The notes beneath the pieces are model-generated. The model made no database searches. It saw only the letters and a program-made list of their open reading frames with translations, and was not told the origin of the DNA. Below are positions 1-6,168 of a stretch of DNA of 35,794 nt, piece by piece. Source of the stretch: a virus; IMG/VR virus record IMGVR_UViG_3300021230_000018, positions 1 through 35,794 of that record; one strand, 5' to 3'. A program made the translations under genes and the position numbers. Each line of letters starts with the position of its first letter. The first letter of the stretch is position 1.

Positions 1-12
1 TTAATATATGCA

Positions 13-285
13 TTAAGCGACATCTTCATTGCTCTCCTGTCTTACCATCATATTGTGCTGCTCAAGCTTCATCCGAGCTAATTCCATACGCTCTGTGAAC
101 CAATCTGTATCAAGCATCTTTTTTAGTTCATGCAAAGCGACTAAAGTCTCACACCGTCTTATTTTCCATGGTGATAGCTTTTCTGTTAATGGTTTATTCA
201 GGAACCTCATTGGTTCCCTGACAACCATAAATGCTACTCGAATAGTTAAAGCCTTTGTGTCTTTGGTTATTTTATATCTAGACAT
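13..285 (-). CDS. hypothetical protein, last gene of the replication operon
   Basis: A 90-residue basic, mostly helical-looking protein that I do not recognise. It has no signal peptide, membrane segment or cysteine motif. Its ATG overlaps the stop of the upstream 131-residue gene (TAATG), so the two are probably translationally coupled. It is the most downstream complete gene of the leftward operon that starts with the DUF3987 gene, which suggests a role in DNA replication or recombination, but that rests on position only. A further in-phase ATG overlaps its own stop (positions 13-11) and may start another gene that runs off the window. Confidence 0.7.
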   Translation of the reverse strand: MSRYKITKDTKALTIRVAFMVVREPMRFLNKPLTEKLSPWKIRRCETLVALHELKKMLDTDWFTERMELARMKLEQHNMMVRQESNEDVA

Positions 286-680
286 TAGAACTCTTTCATC
301 ATAACTATGAGTTTTTTAGCTTCTTCATAATTTTGTTCAAGCTTCTTCTCATTAAGCTCGCGGAAGTCTTTATTGTATACTGCATGAGTTGTTTTCCACA
401 CTACCGTATTCATATTATTTTCAGCTGCAGATTTTTCCCGTCTATTAGATATTATATACAACGCAAGCTCATATCTATCTTGAAAGTACTCATCTGGATT
501 GCGCTTAAATTTAAACGGTGATAGGTTCTTTTGTATTGGAAAGTCGTCTATATAGTCAGAGACTCCAGACTTGGCCCATTCAACGAATTCATCTGCAAGC
601 TTTTTTAGTTCTTCACGATCGATTGAATCTCCATAAACGGATGTATTTGGTTTTAGTTTAGCTAGTGGATCATTATTCAT
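285..680 (-). CDS. hypothetical protein, replication operon
   Basis: A 131-residue charged, soluble-looking protein with no family I can name. The reading frame extends to a TTG at 707, but the ATG at 680 has a strong AGGAG Shine-Dalgarno seven bases upstream, so I choose 680. The start overlaps the end of the RusA-like gene by 8 bp, as expected for a tightly packed operon. The acidic N-terminal half and helical C-terminal half would fit a small DNA-metabolism accessory factor, but no motif supports a specific function. Confidence 0.75.
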   Translation of the reverse strand: MNNDPLAKLKPNTSVYGDSIDREELKKLADEFVEWAKSGVSDYIDDFPIQKNLSPFKFKRNPDEYFQDRYELALYIISNRREKSAAENNMNTVVWKTTHAVYNKDFRELNEKKLEQNYEEAKKLIVMMKEF

Positions 681-1107
681 AATCTGTCTCCTTAATAAGC
701 CTTTCAAAGTAGAATTCTGTTCTGCTGGGATCTCCGTAAAGCTTTCTTGCTGTTATTGATGCAATAAGGCAATCATCCTCAATTATTCCAACATCTACAC
801 AGACATCTTCGATCATCTTTATAAGATTAGATAAATCTGGTCTGTATACATGATATTTTTGTTGTATAAGATGTTTTCTGTGCGACTTAGTCTTTGGTAA
901 CGGCATATAGAAGTCCATATGCATATGTAACATCCCACAAAGAGTAGCATCTTTATTTCTTTGTAATTGCAGTTCATGCATCATCTTAGCTTTTACAGAT
1001 CGTTGTGAATCATATACTCCATACTCGCCCATTCTTGGTCTGTTTAAGGGTACAGGTTTTCCCTGTACCACATAAACTCTAGACTTTTTAGTTGTATAGT
1101 CACTCAT
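673..1107 (-). CDS. RusA-family Holliday junction resolvase
   Basis: A 144-residue protein matching the RusA endonuclease family, which cuts Holliday junctions and other branched DNA during phage recombination and before packaging. Visible features are the N-terminal G-x-P-x-P-x-x-R-P-R segment (residues 16-25), the PDLSNLIKMIED segment (90-101) and IIEDD (108-112) followed by a late K-x-Y. The acidic residues D91, D101, D111 and D112 would form the metal site. Where E. coli RusA has a second Asp (D-x-D), this protein has Ser (D-L-S), a change I believe also occurs in some phage members. The frame is open to an ATG at 1152, but the ATG at 1107 has a GGA-containing ribosome site and overlaps the upstream stop by 8 bp. 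Its place next to a helicase-like gene fits a replication/recombination role. Confidence 0.9.
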   Translation of the reverse strand: MSDYTTKKSRVYVVQGKPVPLNRPRMGEYGVYDSQRSVKAKMMHELQLQRNKDATLCGMLHMHMDFYMPLPKTKSHRKHLIQQKYHVYRPDLSNLIKMIEDVCVDVGIIEDDCLIASITARKLYGDPSRTEFYFERLIKETDYE

Positions 1108-2965
1108 TATTATATATTCCATTGTCACTCGACGGTTCACTGGTATTTTCATTTTTTAGGTTCTTTAAAGAACTTAGCATTTTATAATCCCGTTCGATAG
1201 ACTCTGCAGAATATTCTTCTTTTTTATGCATTTTCACTGGCTTATTAATTACTGGACTTGGCTCATCAGGGAACATATTCTCCCTAGTTGGCCCATTTGG
1301 CCTATATGTACCGGTATTTATAGACACTCCCTGTCTAAATATAAGCTTGCCTTCATCCACTAGGGTAGTCAGAACCTCAGTATACTCTTTAGACCCGCCT
1401 GTAAGCACTTCTGATGCGCATATAGCCTGCCTTGTAAGCGGTTGCTCATTAACAGAAAACTTATTATCAATAAACCGATACAACTTTAAGCACTTATCTT
1501 GATGATCAGACATTCCAAGATGGTTCTCAAACAGATCAATAGTTGAGCAAATAGCTGGCCACAACATGGACTTTGCAGCTTTCATAGCTTCAAGTCCAAT
1601 GTGAGTAGACTGTGGATCAATAATCATCTGAAATATTATACCCAGCTTTATTGTATATGGAGACCATCTCTTTAAATATGGAGTCAATCTATCTTTTAAG
1701 CTTGGTTTGTCTTCCCACACCATCTTATACATATCTTTATGCATCTGCTTACCAAACTCTTTAGCTTCATCATTAAGTCTAAGCTTTATATCACCTGCCC
1801 TATCATGTCTTAAGCGAACTTCTTTTAGAATACGCTTTAAACCACTTCCGTCTGCAGTATCATTAGACCCAAAACACTCTGGTATATATTCTGGAGCATT
1901 AACTGAATACTTAGGTGTATACAGCAAGAATCGGGCAAAGAAGCCTGATTCGACATCTGTAGGTTTAATCTTTTCTTTGATCCATGGCAAATTAGATACG
2001 CCATTAATAGAAAAGCACGGCTTCTCAATAATAAAATCACCTTGAGACTTGGTATAATACCTATAAGGATGCCCATCATAAAGCTCAGTAAATAAAGCTT
2101 TAAGATCACCACTTTGTGAGTTCTCCAAATTAGCCAACCATCCACCAAACTCATTAGACATAATAGTCCCACCATGACCTTGATCAAGCAAAGATAATAA
2201 CGCCTCTGGTGTAATCTTATTGGGCAATATTGGATTTCTACGAGATACCTTAACCATCTCGTTATGGAGCTCTTGCTTACGTTTTGGATCAGTTTCTAAC
2301 TTTATCTCTTCATAATACTGTTTTACTTTAAGAGATACTTCTTTTGAGTAGTCATAGGCAATCTTTGACCCCTTAGACAAAGCAGAAGACTTGAATGACC
2401 CACTCTTTGTTATATTTAACATCCATAAATTAGGATACAAATCTTGGTAATAAGCGCCTTCTGGTACCAATACCCTAGTGCCCAAAAACCCTGACATCAT
2501 GGTAAGAACACTAGAAGCAACCATAATTGGATGCGCTTCAGTTGTCTTACATATATCTTCTACATATCTTCTCATAACAGACGGTAAACTTTCTACTTTA
2601 AAATCCTCACAGAGATCTTTATCTTCTTTAGATACAATAACTTCTTGAACATCACCAGACCTAGAGCCCAAACCATCTTCATTAATAGACTGTTTTTCTA
2701 AACTCTGACGACTTATATCATCTCGCTGTGCATTGTGTTGCTTTTCCATCTCAGACTCAAGCCTAGAGTAATCTAAAGCCAAATTTAGACCCTGTGCATC
2801 AGAAGACAGCCTTACAATATTCTCAGCAACATCAAACGTATCCTTGTATGGCTCATTAAGGTAAGCATATATTTTCTCACGTACCACTTTTAATTTAGCT
2901 TCGTACACTTCTACCCATGACTCTTGATTTAAATTAGCATTTGTGCCATAATAATTAGTGTTCAT
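1100..2965 (-). CDS. DUF3987-type helicase/primase-like P-loop protein
   Basis: A 621-residue protein with the organisation of the DUF3987 family, found in phages and mobile elements and generally read as a replicative helicase or primase-helicase. A variable charged N-terminus (1-120) is followed by the core: a helical segment (about 127-180), the P-loop region (TKSGSFKSS, 186-194), a helical insertion, an acidic segment G-T-I-M-S-N-E-F (267-273) and an arginine-finger-like GFFARFLLYTP (341-351). The C-terminal 120 residues look like a winged-helix or linker region. The P-loop is degenerate: a Ser-Gly-Ser-Phe precedes Lys-Ser where GxGK is expected. It is the first gene of the leftward operon and starts 512 nt downstream of a strong predicted promoter. 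A rightward promoter and terminator flank its start codon (separate entries). Confidence 0.85.
   Translation of the reverse strand: MNTNYYGTNANLNQESWVEVYEAKLKVVREKIYAYLNEPYKDTFDVAENIVRLSSDAQGLNLALDYSRLESEMEKQHNAQRDDISRQSLEKQSINEDGLGSRSGDVQEVIVSKEDKDLCEDFKVESLPSVMRRYVEDICKTTEAHPIMVASSVLTMMSGFLGTRVLVPEGAYYQDLYPNLWMLNITKSGSFKSSALSKGSKIAYDYSKEVSLKVKQYYEEIKLETDPKRKQELHNEMVKVSRRNPILPNKITPEALLSLLDQGHGGTIMSNEFGGWLANLENSQSGDLKALFTELYDGHPYRYYTKSQGDFIIEKPCFSINGVSNLPWIKEKIKPTDVESGFFARFLLYTPKYSVNAPEYIPECFGSNDTADGSGLKRILKEVRLRHDRAGDIKLRLNDEAKEFGKQMHKDMYKMVWEDKPSLKDRLTPYLKRWSPYTIKLGIIFQMIIDPQSTHIGLEAMKAAKSMLWPAICSTIDLFENHLGMSDHQDKCLKLYRFIDNKFSVNEQPLTRQAICASEVLTGGSKEYTEVLTTLVDEGKLIFRQGVSINTGTYRPNGPTRENMFPDEPSPVINKPVKMHKKEEYSAESIERDYKMLSSLKNLKNENTSEPSSDNGIYNNE
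2924..2952 (+). promoter_or_regulatory. candidate rightward promoter inside the DUF3987 5' end
   Basis: TTGATT (2924-2929), 17 bp, CATAAT (2947-2952): four and five of six matches to sigma70 consensus. It points against the DUF3987 gene and would start a transcript near 2959, just inside the start codon. Because the region is AT-rich, a chance match is possible. Confidence 0.4.
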
Positions 2966-3014
2966 TACTACTCTCTTTTTTTTGCCCCTAGCTTCTTACT
3001 AGGGGTTTTGCTTT
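2959..3014 (+). ncRNA. candidate antisense RNA over the DUF3987 start
   Basis: Inferred from the promoter at 2924-2952 and the rightward terminator at 2985-3015. The product, about 55 nt, would be complementary to the DUF3987 start codon (2965-2963) and ribosome-binding site. The geometry repeats what is seen at the four BRO genes, which is why I list it, but this copy has no comparative support within the window. Confidence 0.35.
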
Positions 3015-3015
3015 T
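2985..3015 (+). terminator. rightward intrinsic terminator in the DUF3987 leader
   Basis: A perfect 7-bp stem CCCCTAG / CTAGGGG (2985-2991, 2999-3005) with a 7-nt loop, followed on the plus strand by TTTTGCTTTT. On the minus strand the hairpin is followed by A residues, so it terminates rightward transcripts only. No rightward gene precedes it, which implies a non-coding or antisense transcript. In the leftward mRNA it would be a stem-loop just before the ribosome site. Confidence 0.6.
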
Positions 3016-3094
3016 AATATTGGGGATTTATCTATTAACCAACACAGTTAATGTTATTATATGTTAACACAAACTATAAAATAGTCAACTGTCA

Positions 3095-3123
3095 TTGTTA
3101 AATAAATATTTATACGATAAGAT
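3095..3123 (+). promoter_or_regulatory. candidate promoter of a rightward small RNA
   Basis: TTGTTA (3095-3100), 17 bp, TAAGAT (3118-3123), about 75 bp before a good rightward terminator with no ORF in between. The match is moderate in AT-rich sequence. Confidence 0.4.
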
Positions 3124-3129
3124 AGATGT

Positions 3130-3200
3130 ATCATCTGTTCTCTGCTTTCGGTAGAGGTACCACTACACCCAAGGACTCACTCCCCTTGGGTTTCTTTTTG
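3130..3200 (+). ncRNA. candidate ~70-nt small RNA with two hairpins
   Basis: Between the promoter at 3095-3123 and the terminator at 3167-3200 lies a segment without an ORF. It begins with a small hairpin, CTCTGC / GTAGAG (one G.U pair) around a TTTCG loop at about 3140-3156. The terminator follows: ACCCAAGG / CCTTGGGT (3167-3174, 3184-3191) with a 9-nt loop and TTCTTTTTG. The terminator is convincing; the RNA is inferred. It is antisense to the leader of the replication operon, so it could act on that mRNA or in trans. Confidence 0.45.
3167..3200 (+). terminator. rightward intrinsic terminator
   Basis: A perfect 8-bp stem ACCCAAGG / CCTTGGGT with a 9-nt loop, followed by TTCTTTTTG on the plus strand. 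The minus-strand reading lacks a U-tract. Confidence 0.75.
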
Positions 3201-3408
3201 TACACAAACAATAACAATAATATGAGACAGAATACGAACGATGCGTAAGCAATAGTTGAGTATTCGTGTGATTGAAGAAAATATACAGATAATTAAGTGT
3301 ATTTGCTATTAGAATTATGAGTCGTAGAAGAATAGAATTATGCTTAAGCGTTTTTTGAATTCGGTATTGCTTTCTTCGTTGTTGACTTTCTCTTGCGTCT
3401 TCGGGGGG

Positions 3409-3460
3409 TCTTTCTAACCCCCGTCAGACTCGGTTTGTCGAGTTCTTGGAAGTGTTTCTT
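3409..3460 (-). promoter_or_regulatory. paired hairpins in the leader of the replication operon
   Basis: In the leftward transcript, an ACTCG / CGAGT hairpin with a 6-nt loop (about 3428-3446) is followed within a few bases by a GGGGG / CCCCC hairpin (about 3403-3424). Both lie within about 75 nt of the predicted transcription start at 3477. Two closely spaced stem-loops at the start of an early phage transcript could be an antitermination site, processing site or stability element. The sequence does not say which. Confidence 0.35.
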
Positions 3461-3483
3461 GTAATTGTAGTGGGACTATATTC

Positions 3484-3513
3484 ATTTTACACTAGGTAAC
3501 AAAAACGTGTCAA
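3484..3513 (-). promoter_or_regulatory. strong leftward promoter of the replication operon
   Basis: On the minus strand: a perfect TTGACA (3513-3508), 18 bp, TAAAAT (3489-3484). The predicted start is near 3477. The first gene downstream is the DUF3987 gene at 2965, giving a leader of about 510 nt, unusually long for a phage operon. Confidence 0.65.
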
Positions 3514-3649
3514 GTTTTATTTTAAATTCGTTATTATCAGGTTCAAATCAAAACACGTAAAATAATTATGCGACATGTATATATTGGAAATCTTTGATTG
3601 ATGTTTTCTATTATAAATGCTCTATTGCTGTAGTTGCTATTTATTGGCA

Positions 3650-3675
3650 CTAAAAAACCCCCGATGAAGGGGGTT
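3650..3675 (-). terminator. terminator of the two-gene HTH operon
   Basis: On the minus strand a 7-bp stem AACCCCC / GGGGGTT with a 6-nt loop is followed by a T-run. It lies 40 bp after the stop of the second HTH gene and just upstream of the next leftward promoter, so it insulates the two leftward units. Confidence 0.85.
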
Positions 3676-3714
3676 ATACTAAGTAGTACTCAGTGCGTCA
3701 TTACTAATGACTTA

Positions 3715-3921
3715 CTAGAATCGTTTAAAATAGTCATAATCTAGTCTGTTAAGCCTCCACCGGACTCTGTCTAGTTCTTGCTTGGGGAAGAACTTTTGAT
3801 TGCTTGATGGCGTTCTTATTGATGTAACTTTTCCGACACCTTCCCATTTTAATAAAGAGCTTGGGCTGATGCCAAGGTACTTAGCTGCCTCGTTAACAGT
3901 ATATAGTTTTTTGTCGTACAT
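3715..3921 (-). CDS. MerR/excisionase-type HTH protein (second of a pair)
   Basis: A 68-residue protein consisting almost only of a winged helix-turn-helix of the MerR/excisionase type: Y-T-V-N-E-A-A-K-Y-L-G-I (about residues 7-18), then L-L-K-W-E (23-27) and a wing with a Phe-Phe-Pro segment near 44-46. Such small proteins bind DNA as repressors, activators or directionality factors. It has no dimerisation or effector domain. It is a paralogue of the gene directly upstream (same A-A-x-Y-L-G, L-x-K-W pattern), and the start overlaps the upstream stop by one base (TAATG), so the two are co-translated. A likely target is the divergent promoter region 4140-4240. Confidence 0.85.
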   Translation of the reverse strand: MYDKKLYTVNEAAKYLGISPSSLLKWEGVGKVTSIRTPSSNQKFFPKQELDRVRWRLNRLDYDYFKRF

Positions 3922-4109
3922 TATAATACCTTGTCTTCATTAATGTTGTAAACTTTATCAAGATCTTCTTTTCTGTAGAATCTACGATTGTTTATTGTGT
4001 TACGCACAGACTTTAATTTACCCAAGTTGTCCCATTTTCTTAATACTCCTTTGCTGACTCCCAAATACTCTGCAGCTTCCTGAATTGACATCAAGTCTCT
4101 TATTTCCAT
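3921..4109 (-). CDS. MerR/excisionase-type HTH protein (first of a pair)
   Basis: A 62-residue winged-HTH protein: S-I-Q-E-A-A-E-Y-L-G-V-S (8-19), L-R-K-W-D (23-27), then a wing ending in a R-R-F-Y segment. The frame is open to a TTG at 4121, but GGAGG lies six bases before the ATG at 4109, inside the longer version, so 4109 is the start. It is transcribed leftward from the predicted promoter at 4151-4179, divergently from the early rightward operon. With its paralogue it is the best candidate for the regulator of the divergent promoters. Similar proteins serve as excisionases or as repressors; no integrase is visible here to decide. Confidence 0.88.
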   Translation of the reverse strand: MEIRDLMSIQEAAEYLGVSKGVLRKWDNLGKLKSVRNTINNRRFYRKEDLDKVYNINEDKVL

Positions 4110-4150
4110 AATTGCCTCCAATAATGTATATATAATATTTACTTATTACT

Positions 4151-4179
4151 ATAATACACACTATCATATGCTATGTAAA
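4151..4179 (-). promoter_or_regulatory. leftward promoter of the HTH operon
   Basis: On the minus strand: TTTACA (4179-4174), 17 bp, TATTAT (4156-4151); five of six matches in each box. The predicted start is about 35 bases before the GGAGG site of the first HTH gene. Confidence 0.6.
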
Positions 4180-4209
4180 GATATATTAATTAAAGTTGTT
4201 ATAAATTGC

Positions 4210-4238
4210 TTGACATTGTATAAATGATGTACTAATAT
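4210..4238 (+). promoter_or_regulatory. rightward early promoter
   Basis: A perfect TTGACA (4210-4215), 17 bp, TAATAT (4233-4238), about 44 bases before the first gene of the rightward operon. It diverges from the HTH promoter 30 bp away, the usual place for a repressor-controlled switch. Confidence 0.65.
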
Positions 4239-4281
4239 GGAATTAGTTAGTAGATGAATAACCAATAAACGGAGTGAAAAG

Positions 4282-4506
4282 ATGGAAAATTACAAAAACT
4301 ATACCTATAAAGATACGCCATGTTCATGGTGCTATGAAGAAATAGTAAATGAGGTATATGTTCTATCGACAAACAAAACATATTGCCGCACTGAATGTAT
4401 GGTGAGCGATATTAAATGGGCTCGACAATTCGTGCAAGAAGAGCAAGACGAAATTAAGTTAAATAATGAACTAGCGTTAATCAAAAACAATGAGATGGCT
4501 TTCTAA
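4282..4506 (+). CDS. small Cys-rich (putative zinc-binding) protein
   Basis: A 74-residue protein with C14-x-x-C17 and C35-x-x-x-C39, a spacing that suggests a single zinc site of treble-clef or ribbon type. The C-terminal half is a charged helix. GGAGTG precedes the ATG. It is the first gene after the early promoter. The next gene and the partial gene at the right window edge share the C-x-x-C ... C-x-x-x-C layout, so this is probably a small phage family. Function unknown; a role in binding host proteins or nucleic acid is speculation. Confidence 0.75.
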   Translation: MENYKNYTYKDTPCSWCYEEIVNEVYVLSTNKTYCRTECMVSDIKWARQFVQEEQDEIKLNNELALIKNNEMAF

Positions 4507-4518
4507 TAGGAGTATGTA

Positions 4519-4779
4519 ATGAACGTAAGAACTAATCATAATGTTGTTGAAGTACCAGAAAACGATACTAATCACTGCCGATACTGTAAGGAAAGACTTG
4601 GGAAACGTTTTATTATTGAAAATAGCAAGTTCTACTGTAACATTGATTGCCTCAGGGGTTACCTATCATTCCTTAGGGAATATGATTTTCGCAAAAATGA
4701 GCATCATTATTACTTGGTAAGTGTGCTATATGCTGTAGTTGGAGTTTTAATCTTAATATTAACAATTAAATCGTTTTAA
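4519..4779 (+). CDS. Cys-rich protein with C-terminal membrane segment
   Basis: An 86-residue protein with C20-x-x-C23 and C39-x-x-x-C43 (same pattern as the gene before it), followed after a basic stretch by a hydrophobic C-terminal helix (about residues 65-84) ending in Lys-Ser-Phe. It looks like a tail-anchored version of the preceding zinc-binding protein, placing the metal site in the cytoplasm at the membrane. TAGGAG precedes the ATG. An early phage protein acting on a host membrane complex is possible but not shown. Confidence 0.75.
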   Translation: MNVRTNHNVVEVPENDTNHCRYCKERLGKRFIIENSKFYCNIDCLRGYLSFLREYDFRKNEHHYYLVSVLYAVVGVLILILTIKSF

Positions 4780-4794
4780 CTAGTTGGAGATACC

Positions 4795-5208
4795 ATGAGC
4801 TTAGGTAATAAATTAAAAGACTTCTTCACATCAGGCGGATGTGTATTGGAAACAAAGCATATAACGCTCGATACAATTCAAGATGCATTGAACCTAATAA
4901 AAGACATTAAAAGTAAAAATATCTCAGATGGTGCTCCAAAGGTATTGATGATTGTAGAGCAACTTGTGTACTGGGTTGAAGTTATGCAAAAAGATATGGA
5001 TCTTGTTAAATATGATAAATTAAGGACCATTATCCAAGACATAGCTGCAATAAAGATCCAGCTTATGAATATGACATCTGACATTGAATCATTGAAAACA
5101 GCTCAGCAAGAAGAAGCAAGTGTTATGCAAGACGAGTGCATATCTAAAATAAAAGACACTGTTAAAAAGATTAAAAAACAAAAAGAGAACAAAGATGACA
5201 ACCAATAA
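4795..5208 (+). CDS. hypothetical helical protein upstream of ERF
   Basis: A 137-residue helical protein, with one Cys near the N-terminus (C16) and a highly charged Lys/Glu-rich C-terminus. GGAG precedes the ATG. Its end overlaps the start of the ERF gene by 14 bp, so the two are probably coupled. The position just before a recombination protein would suit an accessory nuclease or SSB-like partner, but I see no catalytic or OB-fold motif. The long helices with heptad-like spacing suggest a coiled-coil oligomer. Confidence 0.7.
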   Translation: MSLGNKLKDFFTSGGCVLETKHITLDTIQDALNLIKDIKSKNISDGAPKVLMIVEQLVYWVEVMQKDMDLVKYDKLRTIIQDIAAIKIQLMNMTSDIESLKTAQQEEASVMQDECISKIKDTVKKIKKQKENKDDNQ

Positions 5209-5803
5209 CAACATTACCTCAATTCCAACTCCTAGCTCAAATTGTGATATGGAATTTGTAAAAGCGATGATATTAGCTCAGTCTGAATTCTCTGTACCCG
5301 TCCTTGATAAGGCGGGGCAGAGAAACAAGTACGCATCAATAAAGTCTATCTTTAATGCTACATTACCGAGCCTAAGACGTCATGGTTTGTTGTTCTCTCA
5401 GCATGAAATATACAGTGAAGAAAATAAATGTACCTTGCTGGAAACACGTATTACCCACATATCTGGCAAGTTTATTAGCTCAACGGTTAAATTAGAAGTG
5501 TCTGCTACAGCTCCTGGTCTTAGCGATGCACAAAAGTATGGATGTGCGCTAAGCTATGCAAGACGATACTCAGCTATGAATATACTTGGATTATATGCAG
5601 ACGAAGAAGATATGGATGATTACGATCATTCAGAAGAAATGGTTCCAAAAAAAGATGTAGATGCAGTAGTGAATAAAATAAATATACTATCCGCTAAAGA
5701 TGTTAACATAAAAATAGAAGCTCAAAAGATATTGGGTAACACACGTAGCATCTATGACATATCAAAAATACAATATCAGAAATTCTTAAGATTAATCCAA
5801 TAA
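5195..5803 (+). CDS. erf: ERF-family single-strand annealing protein
   Basis: A 202-residue protein of the ERF superfamily, named after P22 Erf, which anneals complementary single strands for recombination and genome circularisation. The N-terminal region (about 35-62: N-K-Y-A-S then L-P-S-L-R-R-H-G) and the signature Q-K-Y-G-C-A-L-S-Y-A-R-R-Y (113-125), followed by L-G-L-Y-A-D-E-E-D (131-139), are diagnostic. The C-terminal 50 residues are a separate charged tail, often a partner-binding part in this family. It works naturally with the RusA-like resolvase of the divergent operon. The ribosome site is weak (AGAG), in keeping with coupling to the upstream gene. Confidence 0.9.
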   Translation: MTTNNNITSIPTPSSNCDMEFVKAMILAQSEFSVPVLDKAGQRNKYASIKSIFNATLPSLRRHGLLFSQHEIYSEENKCTLLETRITHISGKFISSTVKLEVSATAPGLSDAQKYGCALSYARRYSAMNILGLYADEEDMDDYDHSEEMVPKKDVDAVVNKINILSAKDVNIKIEAQKILGNTRSIYDISKIQYQKFLRLIQ

Positions 5804-6162
5804 GTCTCGTTTTATCTACTCCGTGCATAGGTTGTTGTGGTGACTGCCTATGCACACCTAAAGATCTTTGAAATTATATATATAGAATGGAATAGATCTT
5901 TACGATTTTCCCGTAAAGATCTCAATGGGATTCAGTCTGTTACAAAATGTAACGAACTGAAAAGTGAAAATTAAAAGATTTGACTTCAGTTGCACGATTT
6001 TTCCGTGCAACTCACACACGGTTTCAACCGTACGGTTTTACCGTATAGTTTAAACTGCAAACAGGTACTGCCGTTTTGGCAGCAACTGAACCATAGAAAC
6101 AGAAAACCCCAGACGGTGATCTGAGGTTAACAATTAATAAACACAACATAAAAGGACTATGT
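5804..6162. other. 359-bp gap upstream of BRO1 holding palindrome array 1
   Basis: No gene. It holds a 9-bp hairpin with a 15-nt loop directly after the ERF stop (GTGCATAGG 5823-5831 / CCTATGCAC 5847-5855), palindrome array 1 (5894-6090) and the BRO1 leader with the antisense RNA terminator (6105-6128). I see no clear rightward promoter for BRO1, so it may be read from the early operon. Confidence 0.7.
5894..6090 (+). repeat. palindrome array 1 (five to six units)
   Basis: Units: 5894-5922 (11-bp stem, 7-nt loop), 5939-5953 (GTTAC-AAAAT-GTAAC with an outer TTCAGT / ACTGAA stem), 5988-6012 (9-bp stem, 7-nt loop), 6018-6045 (two overlapping ACGGT palindromes) and 6068-6082 (CTGCC-GTTTT-GGCAG). 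In units two, three and five a Leu codon (ctg, ctc, ctg) begins exactly 11 nt after the palindrome centre, as inside the BRO ORFs. Reading in that phase gives T-K-C-N-E-L-K (unit two) and L-P-F-W-Q-Q-L-N (unit five). These resemble T-K-C-K-Q-L-K of BRO4 and S-P-I-W-R-Q-L-K of BRO2. Confidence 0.75.
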
Positions 6163-6168
6163 ATGTCT
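6100..6168 (-). ncRNA. sar-like antisense RNA of BRO1
   Basis: Minus-strand promoter TTGCCG (6203-6198), 17 bp, perfect TATAAT (6180-6175); predicted start near 6168. The terminator is AACCTCAGA / TCTGGGGTT (6128-6120, 6113-6105) followed by TTTTCTGTTTC. The RNA, about 69 nt, covers the BRO1 start codon and its AAGGA ribosome site. On the plus strand the stem has a C.A mismatch (6109, 6124) that is a G.U pair on the minus strand, showing which strand is structured. P22 sar RNA has the same relation to ant. Confidence 0.6.

Larger units (their letters stand above)
2966..3714. other. 749-bp regulatory gap, no protein gene found
   Basis: No convincing ORF on either strand. It holds, from left to right: a rightward terminator, a candidate rightward small RNA (3095-3200), a G-rich hairpin in the leftward leader (3409-3424), a strong leftward promoter (3484-3513) and the terminator of the HTH operon (3650-3675). 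The position between the replication operon and the regulatory genes would also suit a replication origin, but I saw no clear iterons. Confidence 0.7.

Noticed and set aside
3536-3556. GGTTCAAATC resembling a tRNA T-loop
   Set aside because: No complementary T-stem, no acceptor stem and no anticodon arm at the right distances on either strand.
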